A stretch of DNA of 64,000 nucleotides from an uncultured Lachnospiraceae bacterium (GCA_947384285.1 CANDGI010000005.1:49363-113362), one strand, 5' to 3'. Positions 9,583 to 18,970 are shown, counted from the stretch's first letter. The notes: generated from the letters alone by a model not told the origin. Made by a program: numbers and translations.

Positions 9583-10797
9583 ATGGAAAAAATTAAAATG
9601 ACGACACCATTGGTTGAGATGGACGGGGATGAAATGACCCGCATTCTCTGGAAAATGATTAAAGACGAATTAATCTGCCCCTTTGTGGATTTAAAGACAG
9701 AGTATTATGATTTGGGGCTGGAGCACCGGAATGAGACGGACGACCAGGTAACCTTTGATTCTGCAAACGCTGCCAAAAAATACGGCGTGGCAGTAAAATG
9801 TGCAACCATCACCCCCAATGCAGCCCGCATGGACGAATATGATTTGAAAGAGATGTGGAAAAGCCCAAACGGTACCATCCGTGCGATTTTGGACGGGACA
9901 GTGTTTCGGGCGCCGATTACGGTAAAGGGCATAGAGCCATGCGTTAGAAATTGGAAGAAGCCGATTACCATTGCAAGGCATGCCTATGGGGACGTGTATA
10001 AAGCAAGTGAGATGAAGATTCCCGGGGCAGGAAAATGTGAATTGGTATATACCGCTGAGGATGGAGCTGAGACCAGGGAGCTGATTCATGAATTTGACGG
10101 GGCAGGCATTATCCAGGGGCAGCACAATCTCAACGGCTCTATTGAGAGCTTTGCAAGAAGCTGTTTCAACTATGCATTGGATACCAAGCAGGATTTGTGG
10201 TTTGCAACTAAGGATACCATTTCCAAAAAGTACGACCATACCTTCAAAGATATTTTCCAGGAAATCTATGATAAAGAATATGATGAGAAATTTAAGGCAG
10301 CTGGGCTTGAATATTTCTACACCTTGATTGACGATGCAGTTGCACGTATTATGAAGGCAGAAGGCGGCTTCATCTGGGCATGCAAGAACTATGACGGGGA
10401 TGTGATGAGCGATATGGTAAGCTCTGCGTTTGGCTCCCTTGCTATGATGACCTCTGTGCTAGTGTCTCCAGAGGGATACTATGAGTATGAGGCGGCTCAT
10501 GGAACTGTACAGCGCCATTATTATAAGCATTTGAAGGGGGAGGAAACCTCCACCAATTCCGTAGCAACCATTTTTGCATGGACCGGGGCGCTGCGCAAGC
10601 GGGGAGAATTAGATCATCTGCCAGAACTTTGTGAATTTGCGGATAATTTGGAACGGGCCTGCCTGTCCACCATTGAATCCGGGAAAATGACCAAGGATTT
10701 GGCATTGATTACCACATTAGAGAATCCTGTCGTGTTAAACAGCGAAGAATTCATCCAGGCAATCCGAAGGACGCTGGAAGCCGGAAGCGTTGCCTGA
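9583..10797 (+). CDS. icd: NADP-dependent isocitrate dehydrogenase (dimeric type)
   Basis: Oxidative decarboxylation of isocitrate to 2-oxoglutarate, feeding glutamate synthesis in an anaerobe. The 404-residue protein belongs to the subfamily shared with eukaryotic cytosolic enzymes rather than the E. coli type: [18 protein letters not shown] at the N-terminus, [19 protein letters not shown] for substrate binding, and [12 protein letters not shown] near the C-terminus for NADP. ATG 9583 has GGAGGG 6 bp upstream; an in-frame ATG at 9541 overlaps the promoter. The gene appears monocistronic in front of an ABC-F gene. Normal length, high confidence. Confidence 0.97.
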   Translation: MEKIKMTTPLVEMDGDEMTRILWKMIKDELICPFVDLKTEYYDLGLEHRNETDDQVTFDSANAAKKYGVAVKCATITPNAARMDEYDLKEMWKSPNGTIRAILDGTVFRAPITVKGIEPCVRNWKKPITIARHAYGDVYKASEMKIPGAGKCELVYTAEDGAETRELIHEFDGAGIIQGQHNLNGSIESFARSCFNYALDTKQDLWFATKDTISKKYDHTFKDIFQEIYDKEYDEKFKAAGLEYFYTLIDDAVARIMKAEGGFIWACKNYDGDVMSDMVSSAFGSLAMMTSVLVSPEGYYEYEAAHGTVQRHYYKHLKGEETSTNSVATIFAWTGALRKRGELDHLPELCEFADNLERACLSTIESGKMTKDLALITTLENPVVLNSEEFIQAIRRTLEAGSVA

Positions 10798-10838
10798 TTA
10801 TGTTCCGGCTTGCCGGATGAAGATAAGGAGAGAGGATC

Positions 10839-12758
10839 ATGATTTTAGCCTGCCAAAATATCAGCAAAGCCTTTGGCACCGATGAAATCATACAGCATGC
10901 TTCCTTTCATATAGAAGAAAATGAGAAGGCAGCAATTGTAGGAATTAACGGAGCAGGAAAAACCACCCTGCTTCGGATTATTATGGGAGAGCTTAAGGCA
11001 GATGAAGGGGAAGTAACGCTTGCAAAGAACAAGACCATTGGATATCTGCCCCAGAACCCGGATATTGCCGGAAACCGCACGATTTATGAAGAGGTGCTTT
11101 CTGCCAGGCAGGAGCTTATTGATATGCAAAAAGAGCTGGTTGAGATGGAACGGAGCATGAGCCGCATGCAGGGGGAGGCACTGGAAAAGCTGATGGAAAG
11201 CTACAGCCGCCGGAACCTGGAATTTGAACAGAAGGGCGGTTCCTCCTATCAAAGCGAGATTGTGGGCGTCCTCAAAGGGCTTGGGTTTTCGGAGGAAGAA
11301 TTTACAAAACATATGCAGGAATTATCTGGCGGCCAAAGGACCAGGGTGTGCCTGGGCAAGCTGTTAGTCACGAAGCCGGATGTGATTTTGCTGGATGAGC
11401 CAACCAACCATCTGGATATCGGCTCCACCACCTGGCTGGAAACCTTTCTTTTGAATTACAAGGGCGCTGTGGTGATTGTGAGCCATGACCGCTACTTTTT
11501 AGACCGTGTGGTATCCAAGGTGGTGGAGGTAGACCGCTGCAAGGTATCGGTATTTTCCGGCAATTACAGTGATTATGCCGTAAAGCGGGCCCAGGTGCGT
11601 GAGGCGCAGCTGAAACAGTATTACAACCAGCAGCGGGAAATCAAACACCAGGAAGAGGTGATTGCCAAATTAAAATCCTTTAACCGGGAAAAATCCATCC
11701 GCCGGGCAGAGAGCCGGGAAAAGATGCTCAACAAGATAGAGCGTTTGGAAAAGCCCACGGAAGAGAATACGGATATCCATTTGAACCTGGAGCCCAGGAT
11801 AGCCAGCGGAAATGATGTGCTTACGGTGGAGCATCTTGCAAAATCATATCCAGGCCAGCGGTTGTTTGATGATTTGTTTTTTCACATCAAACGGGGGGAA
11901 CGGGTGGCATTGATTGGCGATAATGGGACAGGGAAAACCACCATATTAAAAATCATCAATGATATGATAAAGGCAGACAGAGGATGCGTAAAGCTTGGAG
12001 CCAATGTCCATATTGGATATTATGACCAGGAGCATCAGGTGCTCCATTTAGAGAAAACCCTGATGGAAGAAATTTCAGACGCATATCCGAGCCTGACGAA
12101 TACACAGATACGGAATGTGCTGGCAGCCTTTCTTTTTACAGGAGACGAGGTGTTTAAACGGATATCGGAATTAAGCGGCGGAGAGCGGGGACGGGTATCC
12201 CTGGCGAAATTAATGCTTTCGGAAGCGAATTTTCTGATTCTGGACGAGCCTACCAACCATCTGGACATCACTTCCAAGGAGATTTTGGAGCAGGCGTTGA
12301 ATCGTTACGCGGGGACTGTGCTTTTTGTGTCCCATGACCGATATTTTATTAATAAAACGGCAACCAGGATTTTGGATTTAACAGGGGAGACTCTTGTCAA
12401 TTATATTGGAAATTACGATTATTATCTGGAAAAATGCAAAGAACTGACCCAGATTTATGCCCCGGGGAAAGAAGCTGGACAGAAAGAGGAATCCATAGGA
12501 AGCGGAAAGGCGGATTGGAAACAGAAAAAAGAAGAACAGGCAAGACAGCGGAAGCTGGAAAATGACAGGAAGCGTACCGAAGACAAAATAGAAGAAACAG
12601 AACAGCGCATACAGGAGCTGGAGGAAGCTTTTTCGGATCAGGAGATTGCAACCAATTCTGTGAAACTGCAGGAGCTTCACCAGGAATATGAGGGAAAGCA
12701 GAAAGAATTGGAAGCTTTGTATGAGCGGTGGGAAGCCTTGATGCAGGATGGCGAATGA
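10839..12758 (+). CDS. ABC-F family ATPase (YdiF-like)
   Basis: A 639-residue soluble protein with two ABC ATPase domains and no membrane segments, the layout of ABC-F translation factors that act on the ribosome. Walker A motifs GINGAGKTT and GDNGTGKTT, signatures LSGGQRTRV and LSGGERGRV, and two LLDEPTNHLD-type Walker B motifs are present; a charged linker of about 80 residues separates the domains and a coiled-coil tail ends the protein. In Bacillus subtilis ydiF lies close to rex (ydiH), and rex follows here too, supporting a YdiF-type assignment. Which translation step it serves, or any antibiotic role, cannot be told. Confidence 0.93.
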   Translation: MILACQNISKAFGTDEIIQHASFHIEENEKAAIVGINGAGKTTLLRIIMGELKADEGEVTLAKNKTIGYLPQNPDIAGNRTIYEEVLSARQELIDMQKELVEMERSMSRMQGEALEKLMESYSRRNLEFEQKGGSSYQSEIVGVLKGLGFSEEEFTKHMQELSGGQRTRVCLGKLLVTKPDVILLDEPTNHLDIGSTTWLETFLLNYKGAVVIVSHDRYFLDRVVSKVVEVDRCKVSVFSGNYSDYAVKRAQVREAQLKQYYNQQREIKHQEEVIAKLKSFNREKSIRRAESREKMLNKIERLEKPTEENTDIHLNLEPRIASGNDVLTVEHLAKSYPGQRLFDDLFFHIKRGERVALIGDNGTGKTTILKIINDMIKADRGCVKLGANVHIGYYDQEHQVLHLEKTLMEEISDAYPSLTNTQIRNVLAAFLFTGDEVFKRISELSGGERGRVSLAKLMLSEANFLILDEPTNHLDITSKEILEQALNRYAGTVLFVSHDRYFINKTATRILDLTGETLVNYIGNYDYYLEKCKELTQIYAPGKEAGQKEESIGSGKADWKQKKEEQARQRKLENDRKRTEDKIEETEQRIQELEEAFSDQEIATNSVKLQELHQEYEGKQKELEALYERWEALMQDGE

Positions 12759-12769
12759 TTTTTCACACA

Positions 12770-12798
12770 TTGACATCTATTATTTCGTCTATTATAAT
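12770..12798 (+). promoter_or_regulatory. Consensus promoter of rex
   Basis: TTGACA (12770-12775), exactly 17 bp, TATAAT (12793-12798): a perfect sigma-A consensus, 49 bp before the rex ATG. No clear Rex box overlaps it, so autoregulation is not supported by sequence. Confidence 0.85.
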
Positions 12799-12847
12799 AA
12801 AATAAGTATGTGACAGAATGATTGTCAGACATAAAGGAGAAGGAGAC

Positions 12848-13492
12848 ATGGAAAAGGAAATATCACAGGCAGTCATTCGTAGAATGCCCAGGTATTACCG
12901 ATACTTAGGTGAGCTTTTAGACGATGGGGTAGAGCGGATTTCTTCCAATGACCTAAGTACGAGAATGCGTGTGACTGCATCCCAGATACGCCAGGATTTG
13001 AATAATTTCGGCGGTTTTGGGCAACAGGGATATGGGTATAATGTGAAATACCTCTATGATGAGATTGGCAAGATTATGGGGATGAACCAGCAGCATAATA
13101 TCATTGTAGTAGGTGCGGGGAAGCTAGGCCAGGCGCTGGCTAATTATATTAAATTTGAAAAAAGGGGATTTGTAATTATCGGGCTGTTTGACGTGAACCC
13201 TGCATTGAAGGGAATTTCAGTGCGGGGGATTAAGGTGCGTATGCTGGATGAGCTGGAGGATTTTTTAAAGGAGAACCAGGTGGATATTGCCACGCTTACC
13301 CTGCCCAAGGAAAAGGCGGACGAGGTGGCAAATATGCTGGTGGATCTTGGGATCAATGCCATTTGGAATTTTGCCCATCTGGATTTGCAGCTGCCGGATC
13401 ATGTGGTGGTAGAGAATGTACATCTTTCTGACAGCCTGATGCAGTTATCCTACAATATTGTCAAGACAGAGAAATCGAAAGATAAGAAGTGA
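12848..13492 (+). CDS. rex: Redox-sensing transcriptional repressor Rex
   Basis: NADH/NAD+ ratio sensor that represses fermentative and hydrogenase genes when NAD+ is high. The 214-residue protein has an N-terminal winged helix (ERISSNDLSTRMRVTASQIR, then RQDLNNFGGFGQQGYGYN) and a Rossmann domain with GAGKLGQALANY. ATG 12848 follows AAGGAGAAGGAGAC; an upstream in-frame ATG at 12818 would place start codons inside the ribosome site. Normal length. A Rex-like box lies in front of hydCBA in this same window, giving an obvious target. The next gene begins 4 bp after its stop. Confidence 0.96.
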   Translation: MEKEISQAVIRRMPRYYRYLGELLDDGVERISSNDLSTRMRVTASQIRQDLNNFGGFGQQGYGYNVKYLYDEIGKIMGMNQQHNIIVVGAGKLGQALANYIKFEKRGFVIIGLFDVNPALKGISVRGIKVRMLDELEDFLKENQVDIATLTLPKEKADEVANMLVDLGINAIWNFAHLDLQLPDHVVVENVHLSDSLMQLSYNIVKTEKSKDKK

Positions 13493-13496
13493 GCGT

Positions 13497-14117
13497 ATGA
13501 GCAAGAAAAAGAATTCAGGCCTTGGATTTGCAAAAATTGCACAGAATAAAAATCTTCCGCCGCTGGTGCTGGATCAGAAATGGCATCATCTGTTTACCGA
13601 GGACGGCAAGCCAAAAGAGGTGGCAAAGCTGGAACAGAAGGTAAACAAGCATCTGTCCAGGCAGGGACATCTGAACCAGGAAATGAAGGAATTAAAAGCC
13701 TTGAAAAACAAGCTGATGAAAAATATCATGGATAACATGGAGGAAACCAGCGAGAAAGAAAGCCTGAGGCTCCAGGAAAACGGCAGGCTGATTACGGAAA
13801 TTAATCAGCGGATGGAAGCTGCCCGGAAGGAATTAGACGAACTGCAGGATTTGATGAAGATGGACAATGATCAGTTGATGGTGGAAACCATGGAATTCTG
13901 TTATGGGATTATGAACCATAATGAAACAGAAAGGGAGGAGCTGGCCAGCTGGATTTCCAAGACCCGCGTGGAATTGAAGAAGAAAATCATCCGAAAAGAT
14001 GCCATTGAGGATAAGAACAAGGAAATCTATGCGTATCTTCATGATATTTTCGGCGCCCAGGTAACAGGGGCTTTTGATTTGAAATACGCAGATGAATATA
14101 GGAAGACGGGAAAGTGA
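13497..14117 (+). CDS. Conserved coiled-coil protein of unknown function
   Basis: A 206-residue, strongly charged protein I do not recognise by name. The middle (about residues 35-130) is heptad-rich with runs such as KELKALKNKLMKNIMDNM and predicts a long coiled coil; no membrane segment, signal peptide or cysteine motif. It opens MSKKKNSGLGFAKIAQNKNL and begins 4 bp after the rex stop, so the two are probably co-transcribed. The ribosome site is weak (AAGAAGTGAG), consistent with translational coupling. No function is claimed. Confidence 0.8.
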   Translation: MSKKKNSGLGFAKIAQNKNLPPLVLDQKWHHLFTEDGKPKEVAKLEQKVNKHLSRQGHLNQEMKELKALKNKLMKNIMDNMEETSEKESLRLQENGRLITEINQRMEAARKELDELQDLMKMDNDQLMVETMEFCYGIMNHNETEREELASWISKTRVELKKKIIRKDAIEDKNKEIYAYLHDIFGAQVTGAFDLKYADEYRKTGK

Positions 14118-14203
14118 AAAGGCGGTCTTAGCAGAAAGATGTTAGGAGTGCCTTTTTGGATATGCCTGTGCGCCAGCAGGGTTTGGCTGGCTGGAGGAGA
14201 AGG

Positions 14204-15826
14204 ATGAAGATTGTAGTTGACGGCGGTCTGATGAAGCAATGTGATAAAAATACCATAGAGCATTTTGGAGTTCCTTCCTTAGTGCTGATGGAGCGTGCAG
14301 CCCTTGGGGTTGTGGAAGAAATTGAGGGCTGTTTCCAGGAAGAGCTGCAAAGCGTCAAGGATACTTCAAGCATTGAAGAAGAAATGAAATGGCATATTCG
14401 GAGAGAAGGGCAGGGCGCCAAGGCAGGAAGGGACAAAGATTTAAAAAAAAGGAACAAGAAAAGGCACTCGGCTCTTGCAGTCTGCGGATGGGGAAATAAC
14501 GGCGGGGACGGCCTTGCCATCGGCCGGCTCCTGTGGCAGAGGGGATATGATGTTACCATTGTTATGCCTCCGGGAAACGGGAGGCTGTCAGAGGAAACAA
14601 GAACCCAGAAAGAGATTTTAAATAATTATGGCATTACAGCAGAAGAAGCTATACCGGACAAAGAGTTTGATGTAATCATAGACGCCTTATTTGGAATCGG
14701 GCTTACCAGGAACCTGGAAGGGGTTTACCGGGAATATCTTATGGGAATGAATGAAAAAGAGGGGCTTAAGGTGGCTGTGGATATCCCTTCCGGCATCCAT
14801 GCGGACACAGGGGCAGTGATGGGGATTGGGTTCCAGGCAGATTTGACCGCCACCTTTGCATTTGCCAAGCCAGGCCTGCTTCTCTATCCAGGGGCGGAAT
14901 ATGCAGGAAGGGTTCTGGTCAAGGAGATTGGAATCGACGCCCATAGCTTTCTGCAGGAAAAGCCGTCTATGTATTGCCTGGAGCAGCAGGATTTTGCATG
15001 GATTCCCAAGCGCAAGGCTCATTCCAACAAAGGAAGCTTCGGGAAAATCTTAACGGTGGCGGGCCAGAAAAATATGGCTGGGGCAGCTTTTTTAAGCGGA
15101 AAGGCCTCTTATGTTACCGGGGCAGGATTGGTGAGGATTTTTACAGAGGATAAGAACCGCACGATTCTGCAGCAGCTGCTGCCAGAGGCAATCCTTACCA
15201 CTTATGAGGGAACAAAATTTCTGGCGGAATCATTGTCAGAAGCAATTTCCTGGGCGTCAGCTATCGTGGCAGGCCCGGGAATCGGAACTGGAAAGGCAGC
15301 GAAAAAGTTAGTAAAAACCATATTGAAGCAGGCAAAGGTCCCAGTGGTTTTGGATGCAGATGGATTGAATGTGGCGGCAGAATTCCCAGAATGGCTGAAA
15401 GAAGCGAAAGCTTCTGTCATTGTAACGCCCCATTTAGGGGAAATGGCAAGGCTGATTGGAAAAGAAATTTCTGAAATACAAAAGCAGTTAGTGGAGACGG
15501 CACGGGAGTTTGCAAAAGAATACCATGTCATATGCGTCCTGAAGGATGCCAGGACAGTCACAGCGCTGCCGGATGGCAGGGCATACATGAATACCAGCGG
15601 AAATTCAGGAATGGCAACGGCAGGCGCAGGGGATGTGCTGACGGGTGTGATTGCAGGCTTGCTTGGGCAGGGCATGGAGCCAGAGCAGGCGGCGCCAGTG
15701 GGAGTGTTCCTCCATGGAGCGGCGGCGGACAAAAAAGCGGCAGAGACAGGGGAATATTCCATGCTGGCCCAGGATATCATAGATGGAATCAGGGCTGTTC
15801 TTTGGGAAAAGGAAGGGAAGACATGA
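14204..15826 (+). CDS. nnr: Bifunctional NAD(P)H-hydrate epimerase/dehydratase
   Basis: Repairs hydrated NAD(P)H: an N-terminal epimerase (NnrE, YjeF_N) and a C-terminal ADP/ATP-dependent dehydratase (NnrD). The 540-residue protein shows CGWGNNGGDGLAIGRLL in the first domain and GNSGMATAGAGDVLTGVIAG in the second, where the GAGD motif binds substrate. ATG 14204 follows GGAGGAGAAGG. The epimerase half carries an unusual charged insertion of roughly 45 residues (about residues 43-85, including KDLKKRNKKRH) before the nucleotide loop. The stop is embedded in an ATGA overlap with alr, within a 69-bp tandem duplication. The order nnr-alr-mazF is common in Firmicutes. Confidence 0.94.
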   Translation: MKIVVDGGLMKQCDKNTIEHFGVPSLVLMERAALGVVEEIEGCFQEELQSVKDTSSIEEEMKWHIRREGQGAKAGRDKDLKKRNKKRHSALAVCGWGNNGGDGLAIGRLLWQRGYDVTIVMPPGNGRLSEETRTQKEILNNYGITAEEAIPDKEFDVIIDALFGIGLTRNLEGVYREYLMGMNEKEGLKVAVDIPSGIHADTGAVMGIGFQADLTATFAFAKPGLLLYPGAEYAGRVLVKEIGIDAHSFLQEKPSMYCLEQQDFAWIPKRKAHSNKGSFGKILTVAGQKNMAGAAFLSGKASYVTGAGLVRIFTEDKNRTILQQLLPEAILTTYEGTKFLAESLSEAISWASAIVAGPGIGTGKAAKKLVKTILKQAKVPVVLDADGLNVAAEFPEWLKEAKASVIVTPHLGEMARLIGKEISEIQKQLVETAREFAKEYHVICVLKDARTVTALPDGRAYMNTSGNSGMATAGAGDVLTGVIAGLLGQGMEPEQAAPVGVFLHGAAADKKAAETGEYSMLAQDIIDGIRAVLWEKEGKT

Positions 15827-15899
15827 ATTCTGCTGGCTCAGGATATCATAGATGGAATCAGGGCTGTTCTTTGGGAAAAGGAAGGGAAAACATGAATTC
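15762..15899 (+). repeat. 69-bp tandem duplication across the nnr-alr junction
   Basis: Two adjacent 69-bp units, 15762-15830 and 15831-15899, differ at only two positions (C/T and G/A). Each holds the last codons of nnr, its stop and the ATG of alr. Because 69 is a multiple of three, the alr frame stays open through both copies, so alr can start at 15823 (overlapping the nnr stop) or 15892. The two copies are so alike that the event should be recent. Confidence 0.95.
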
Positions 15900-17061
15900 A
15901 TATCGCAGAGTATTTGCAGAAATAAACCTGGATGCAGTGCTTCACAATTTAAGCCAGATGGAGAAGCACATAAAAAGGGACACGAAAATTATGTGTGTCA
16001 TTAAGACCGATGGATATGGCCATGGCGCTGTTCCCATCGGGAAGGAACTGGAACAGCTTGCAGCTGTCTGGGGCTATGCGGTAGCGACAGCGGAAGAGGC
16101 GGAAATCTTGCGCAGGAATGGATTGCATAAGCCGATACTGGTACTTGGGGTTACATTTCCAGAACAGTATGGAAAGCTGATAGAGCAGGAAATACGGCCT
16201 GCGGTATATTCTCTGGGGCAGGCCAAGGAGTTGGAGCTGTCCGCCGGAAAAGCTGGAAAAAGCATACGGGTACACATTAAAATTGACACCGGCTTAAGCC
16301 GTCTTGGGTTCCAGGTGACAGAGAAGGCGGCAGAAGAAATAGCACAGATTGCAAGGATGCCTCATATCATAATAGAAGGGGTGTTTACCCATTTTGCAAA
16401 ATCAGATGCAAAAGACAAGACAATGGCAAATGATCAGATGGAGAAATTTCAGGCCATGAAGAAGATGCTGGCAGAACGGGAAGTAGAAATTCCCATCAGC
16501 CATTGCTCCAACAGCGCGGCAATCATTGATATGCCGGAAGCAAATATGAGTTTGGTACGTGCTGGAATCAGCCTGTATGGCATGTGGCCTTCTCAGGAGG
16601 TTCAAAAGGAAAATCTGGATTTGCAGCCGGTGCTTTCCTTAAAAAGCTGTATCGCCTTTTTAAAAGAACTGGAGAAAGGCAGGACCATCAGCTATGGAGC
16701 CGCTTATGAGACCAAGGAAAACCAGAAAATCGCCACCATCCCGGTGGGATATGGGGATGGGTATCCCAGAAGCCTTTCTGGCCGGGGGTATGTGCTGGTA
16801 CATGGGCAGAAGGCTCCCATCTGCGGCCGTATCTGCATGGATCAGTTTATGGTGGATGTGACCCATATTAAGGAAGCAGGGGAAGGGGATATGGTGACAT
16901 TGGTTGGAAGGGACGGCCAGGAAGAGATTTCCATGGAGGAAATCGGGGAGCTGTCCGGCAGGTTTAACTATGAGTTTGCCTGTGATTTGGGAAAACGCAT
17001 CCCAAGAGTATATAGAAAGGACGGGAAAGTGATAGGGACGAAGGATTACTTTGGAGAATAA
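15892..17061 (+). CDS. alr: Alanine racemase
   Basis: PLP enzyme converting L- to D-alanine for peptidoglycan. The 389-residue protein has the lysine motif VIKTDGYGHGAVP near residue 38, RAGISLYGMWPS in the barrel, and GYGDGYPR and CGRICMDQFMVDVT in the C-terminal domain with the second catalytic tyrosine region. ATG 15892 fits the family start (MNSYRRVFAEINLDAV). An alternative ATG at 15823, created by the tandem duplication, would add 23 residues (MNSAGSGYHRWNQGC...). The ribosome site GGAAGGGAAA precedes both ATGs. Upstream nnr overlaps the 15823 ATG by ATGA. Confidence 0.95.
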   Translation: MNSYRRVFAEINLDAVLHNLSQMEKHIKRDTKIMCVIKTDGYGHGAVPIGKELEQLAAVWGYAVATAEEAEILRRNGLHKPILVLGVTFPEQYGKLIEQEIRPAVYSLGQAKELELSAGKAGKSIRVHIKIDTGLSRLGFQVTEKAAEEIAQIARMPHIIIEGVFTHFAKSDAKDKTMANDQMEKFQAMKKMLAEREVEIPISHCSNSAAIIDMPEANMSLVRAGISLYGMWPSQEVQKENLDLQPVLSLKSCIAFLKELEKGRTISYGAAYETKENQKIATIPVGYGDGYPRSLSGRGYVLVHGQKAPICGRICMDQFMVDVTHIKEAGEGDMVTLVGRDGQEEISMEEIGELSGRFNYEFACDLGKRIPRVYRKDGKVIGTKDYFGE

Positions 17062-17086
17062 AAATAAAATTATCATGCAGCCTTTG

Positions 17087-17151
17087 AGGTTATTTTATGG
17101 AGTAAGCTGTATACACACGAAAAAATTGGGAAGAATAGGAAATAACCTATA
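17087..17151. promoter_or_regulatory. Inverted repeats between alr and mazF
   Basis: AGGTTATTT (17087-17095) is matched exactly by AAATAACCT (17140-17148), and the second arm also forms a local hairpin, ATAGG-AAATAA-CCTAT (17136-17151), which ends 7 bp before the GGAG ribosome site of mazF. No antitoxin reading frame is present in this 110-bp gap. A regulatory role on mazF expression is inferred. Confidence 0.4.
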
Positions 17152-17172
17152 AAGTTTTGGAGTGTGAGAAAT

Positions 17173-17520
17173 GTGATTATTCATAGAGGAGATATTTATT
17201 ATGCAGATTTGCGCCCTGTGATAGGGTCTGAGCAGGGCGGCGTCCGTCCGGTGCTGATTATACAGAATGATGTGGGAAACCGCCACAGCCCAACTGTAAT
17301 CTGTGCAGCAATTACCTCTAAGATGAACAAGGCGAAGCTGCCTACCCATGTGGAGCTGGAAGCCTCAAGATATGATTTGATGAAGGATTCCGTGGTGCTT
17401 TTGGAGCAGCTGCGCACCATTGACAAGCAGAGGTTAAAGGACAAAATCTGCCGGTTGGATAATGAAATATTGAAAAAAGTAGACAGGGCGCTTGAAATCA
17501 GTCTGGAACTATATACATAA
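17173..17520 (+). CDS. mazF: MazF/PemK-family endoribonuclease
   Basis: A 115-residue mRNA interferase close to Bacillus NdoA/EndoA. Family blocks: [49 protein letters not shown], and [20 protein letters not shown] 17173 is chosen because GGAG at 17159 has normal spacing; a GTG at 17164 is too close. In Bacillus subtilis the order is alr-mazE-mazF; here mazF follows alr directly with no mazE-like frame, so the toxin is either controlled otherwise or its antitoxin lies elsewhere. All conserved regions look intact. Confidence 0.93.
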   Translation: MIIHRGDIYYADLRPVIGSEQGGVRPVLIIQNDVGNRHSPTVICAAITSKMNKAKLPTHVELEASRYDLMKDSVVLLEQLRTIDKQRLKDKICRLDNEILKKVDRALEISLELYT

Positions 17521-17523
17521 ATC

Positions 17524-17552
17524 TTGACTAATATGCACGAAAATGGTATATT
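17524..17552 (+). promoter_or_regulatory. Promoter of the CNNM/CBS gene
   Basis: TTGACT (17524-17529), 17-bp spacer, TATATT (17547-17552), 42 bp before ATG 17594 and just after the mazF stop, so the downstream gene has its own start of transcription. Confidence 0.7.
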
Positions 17553-17593
17553 TCAAGTGTTTTAGAATACAAATGCAAAAAGGAGCAGAAAGA

Positions 17594-18961
17594 ATGGATG
17601 ATGGTGGGAGTCCGGCCATAGGACTGATTGTATTTTTGGTTTTGATTATCGCAAATGGAGGGTTGTACGGGTTTCTGGCCGCACTGGAGGAGATTACAGA
17701 AAGCCAGGTGCTAAAGAGGGCAGACGAGGGAAGCAAGCGGGCAGCCTGGCTGCTTGCCGTGATGGATGCCCCTTACAAGACCAGGCATGCAATCCAGATT
17801 ATGGTGACGTTTGTCAATGGGATATTTGGAGTTTACCAGATACGCCTCTTAGGAAATTTTCTGATTCGCAGTTTTCTGGAAAGAGAGACAGGGCTTGGGC
17901 TGCAGCTTTTATGCTTTGTACTGGCAATTGTGGCGGGCGTTTTTCTTTTCGCGGTGGCTGGGATTATTGCACCCCAGAAAATTGCAGCAAGGCGGCCGGA
18001 AAAGTGGCTGTTTGCATTGGCAGGAATCATTTATGGCATGGTATCAGCGTTAAAGCCCTATATGTACCTGGCAGAGAAGCTTTCCAACCTTGTAGTCAGG
18101 CTTGCGGGGGTGGATCCCAATGCAAGCTTTGATGATGTGACGGAGGAAGAGATTATTTCCATGGTAAAAGAGGGCCATGAACAAGGGGTGCTTCAGGCAA
18201 GTGAAGCAGAAATGATCCATAATATTTTTGCCTTTGACGACAAGGAGGCAAAGGATATTATGACCCACCGCAAACATGTGGCAGCTATTGAGGGGAAAAT
18301 GCAGCTTCGGGATGTGCTGGAATTTATCCTGGAAGGAAATAATTCCCGGTTTCCAGTATACAAAGAAGATATTGATAATATTATCGGCATCATACATATG
18401 AAGGACGTTATGATCGAAAGCCGGAAAGGAGAGCATTTAGACTGGGCAGTCCAGGATATCCCGGGCCTGGTGCGGGAGGCAATCTTTATTCCAGAAACAA
18501 GGAATATCAACGAGCTGTTTAAGGGAATGCAGTCCAGGAAGAGCCATATGGTCATTGTGGTGGACGAATACGGACAAACAGCTGGGATTGTGGCTATGGA
18601 GGATATTCTGGAAGAAATCGTCGGCAATATTTTTGATGAGTATGATGAGGAGGAAACTACCATCATAAGCCAGCCGGACGGCAGCTTCATCATGAGCGGG
18701 CTTGCGCCTTTCCACGAAGTATGTGAAATTCTGGAAATCGTTGTAGAGGAAGCAGAATATGAGACATTGAACGGTTTTTTGATTTCGCTGATCGGGAAAA
18801 TTCCTGGGGAGCAGGAACAGTTTGAGCTTGATTGCCAGGGATGGCATTTTCATGTATTTTCTGTCAGGGACAAGATTATCCATACGGTCAAGGTAACGAA
18901 AAAAATGGAAGCGCCAGGCGGGCCGGATGAGGAAACTCATGGAAAGGATGCAGAAGCCTAG
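17594..18961 (+). CDS. Hemolysin-family CNNM/CBS membrane protein
   Basis: A 455-residue protein of the HlyC/CorC (CNNM, DUF21) family, implicated in Mg2+ or Co2+ handling in related bacteria. Three to four N-terminal membrane segments (about residues 8-165), paired CBS domains (MTHRKHVAAIE; FPVYKEDIDNIIGIIHMKDV; SHMVIVVDEYGQTAGIVAMED) and a C-terminal CorC_HlyC domain ending in VTKKMEAPG. ATG 17594 has AAAAGGAGC 8 bp upstream; an in-frame ATG at 17543 lies inside the promoter. Length is normal. The transported ion is not established by sequence. Confidence 0.92.
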   Translation: MDDGGSPAIGLIVFLVLIIANGGLYGFLAALEEITESQVLKRADEGSKRAAWLLAVMDAPYKTRHAIQIMVTFVNGIFGVYQIRLLGNFLIRSFLERETGLGLQLLCFVLAIVAGVFLFAVAGIIAPQKIAARRPEKWLFALAGIIYGMVSALKPYMYLAEKLSNLVVRLAGVDPNASFDDVTEEEIISMVKEGHEQGVLQASEAEMIHNIFAFDDKEAKDIMTHRKHVAAIEGKMQLRDVLEFILEGNNSRFPVYKEDIDNIIGIIHMKDVMIESRKGEHLDWAVQDIPGLVREAIFIPETRNINELFKGMQSRKSHMVIVVDEYGQTAGIVAMEDILEEIVGNIFDEYDEEETTIISQPDGSFIMSGLAPFHEVCEILEIVVEEAEYETLNGFLISLIGKIPGEQEQFELDCQGWHFHVFSVRDKIIHTVKVTKKMEAPGGPDEETHGKDAEA

Positions 18962-18970
18962 CAGAAAATC

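Noticed and set aside
12759-12847. Rex autoregulatory box in the rex promoter
   Set aside because: No sequence close to TTGTTAA-N4-TTAACAA overlaps the promoter.
15532-15891. Long upstream extension of the alr frame (to 15532)
   Set aside because: It runs antiparallel in codon sense through nnr; only the part after 15823 is plausible because of the tandem duplication.
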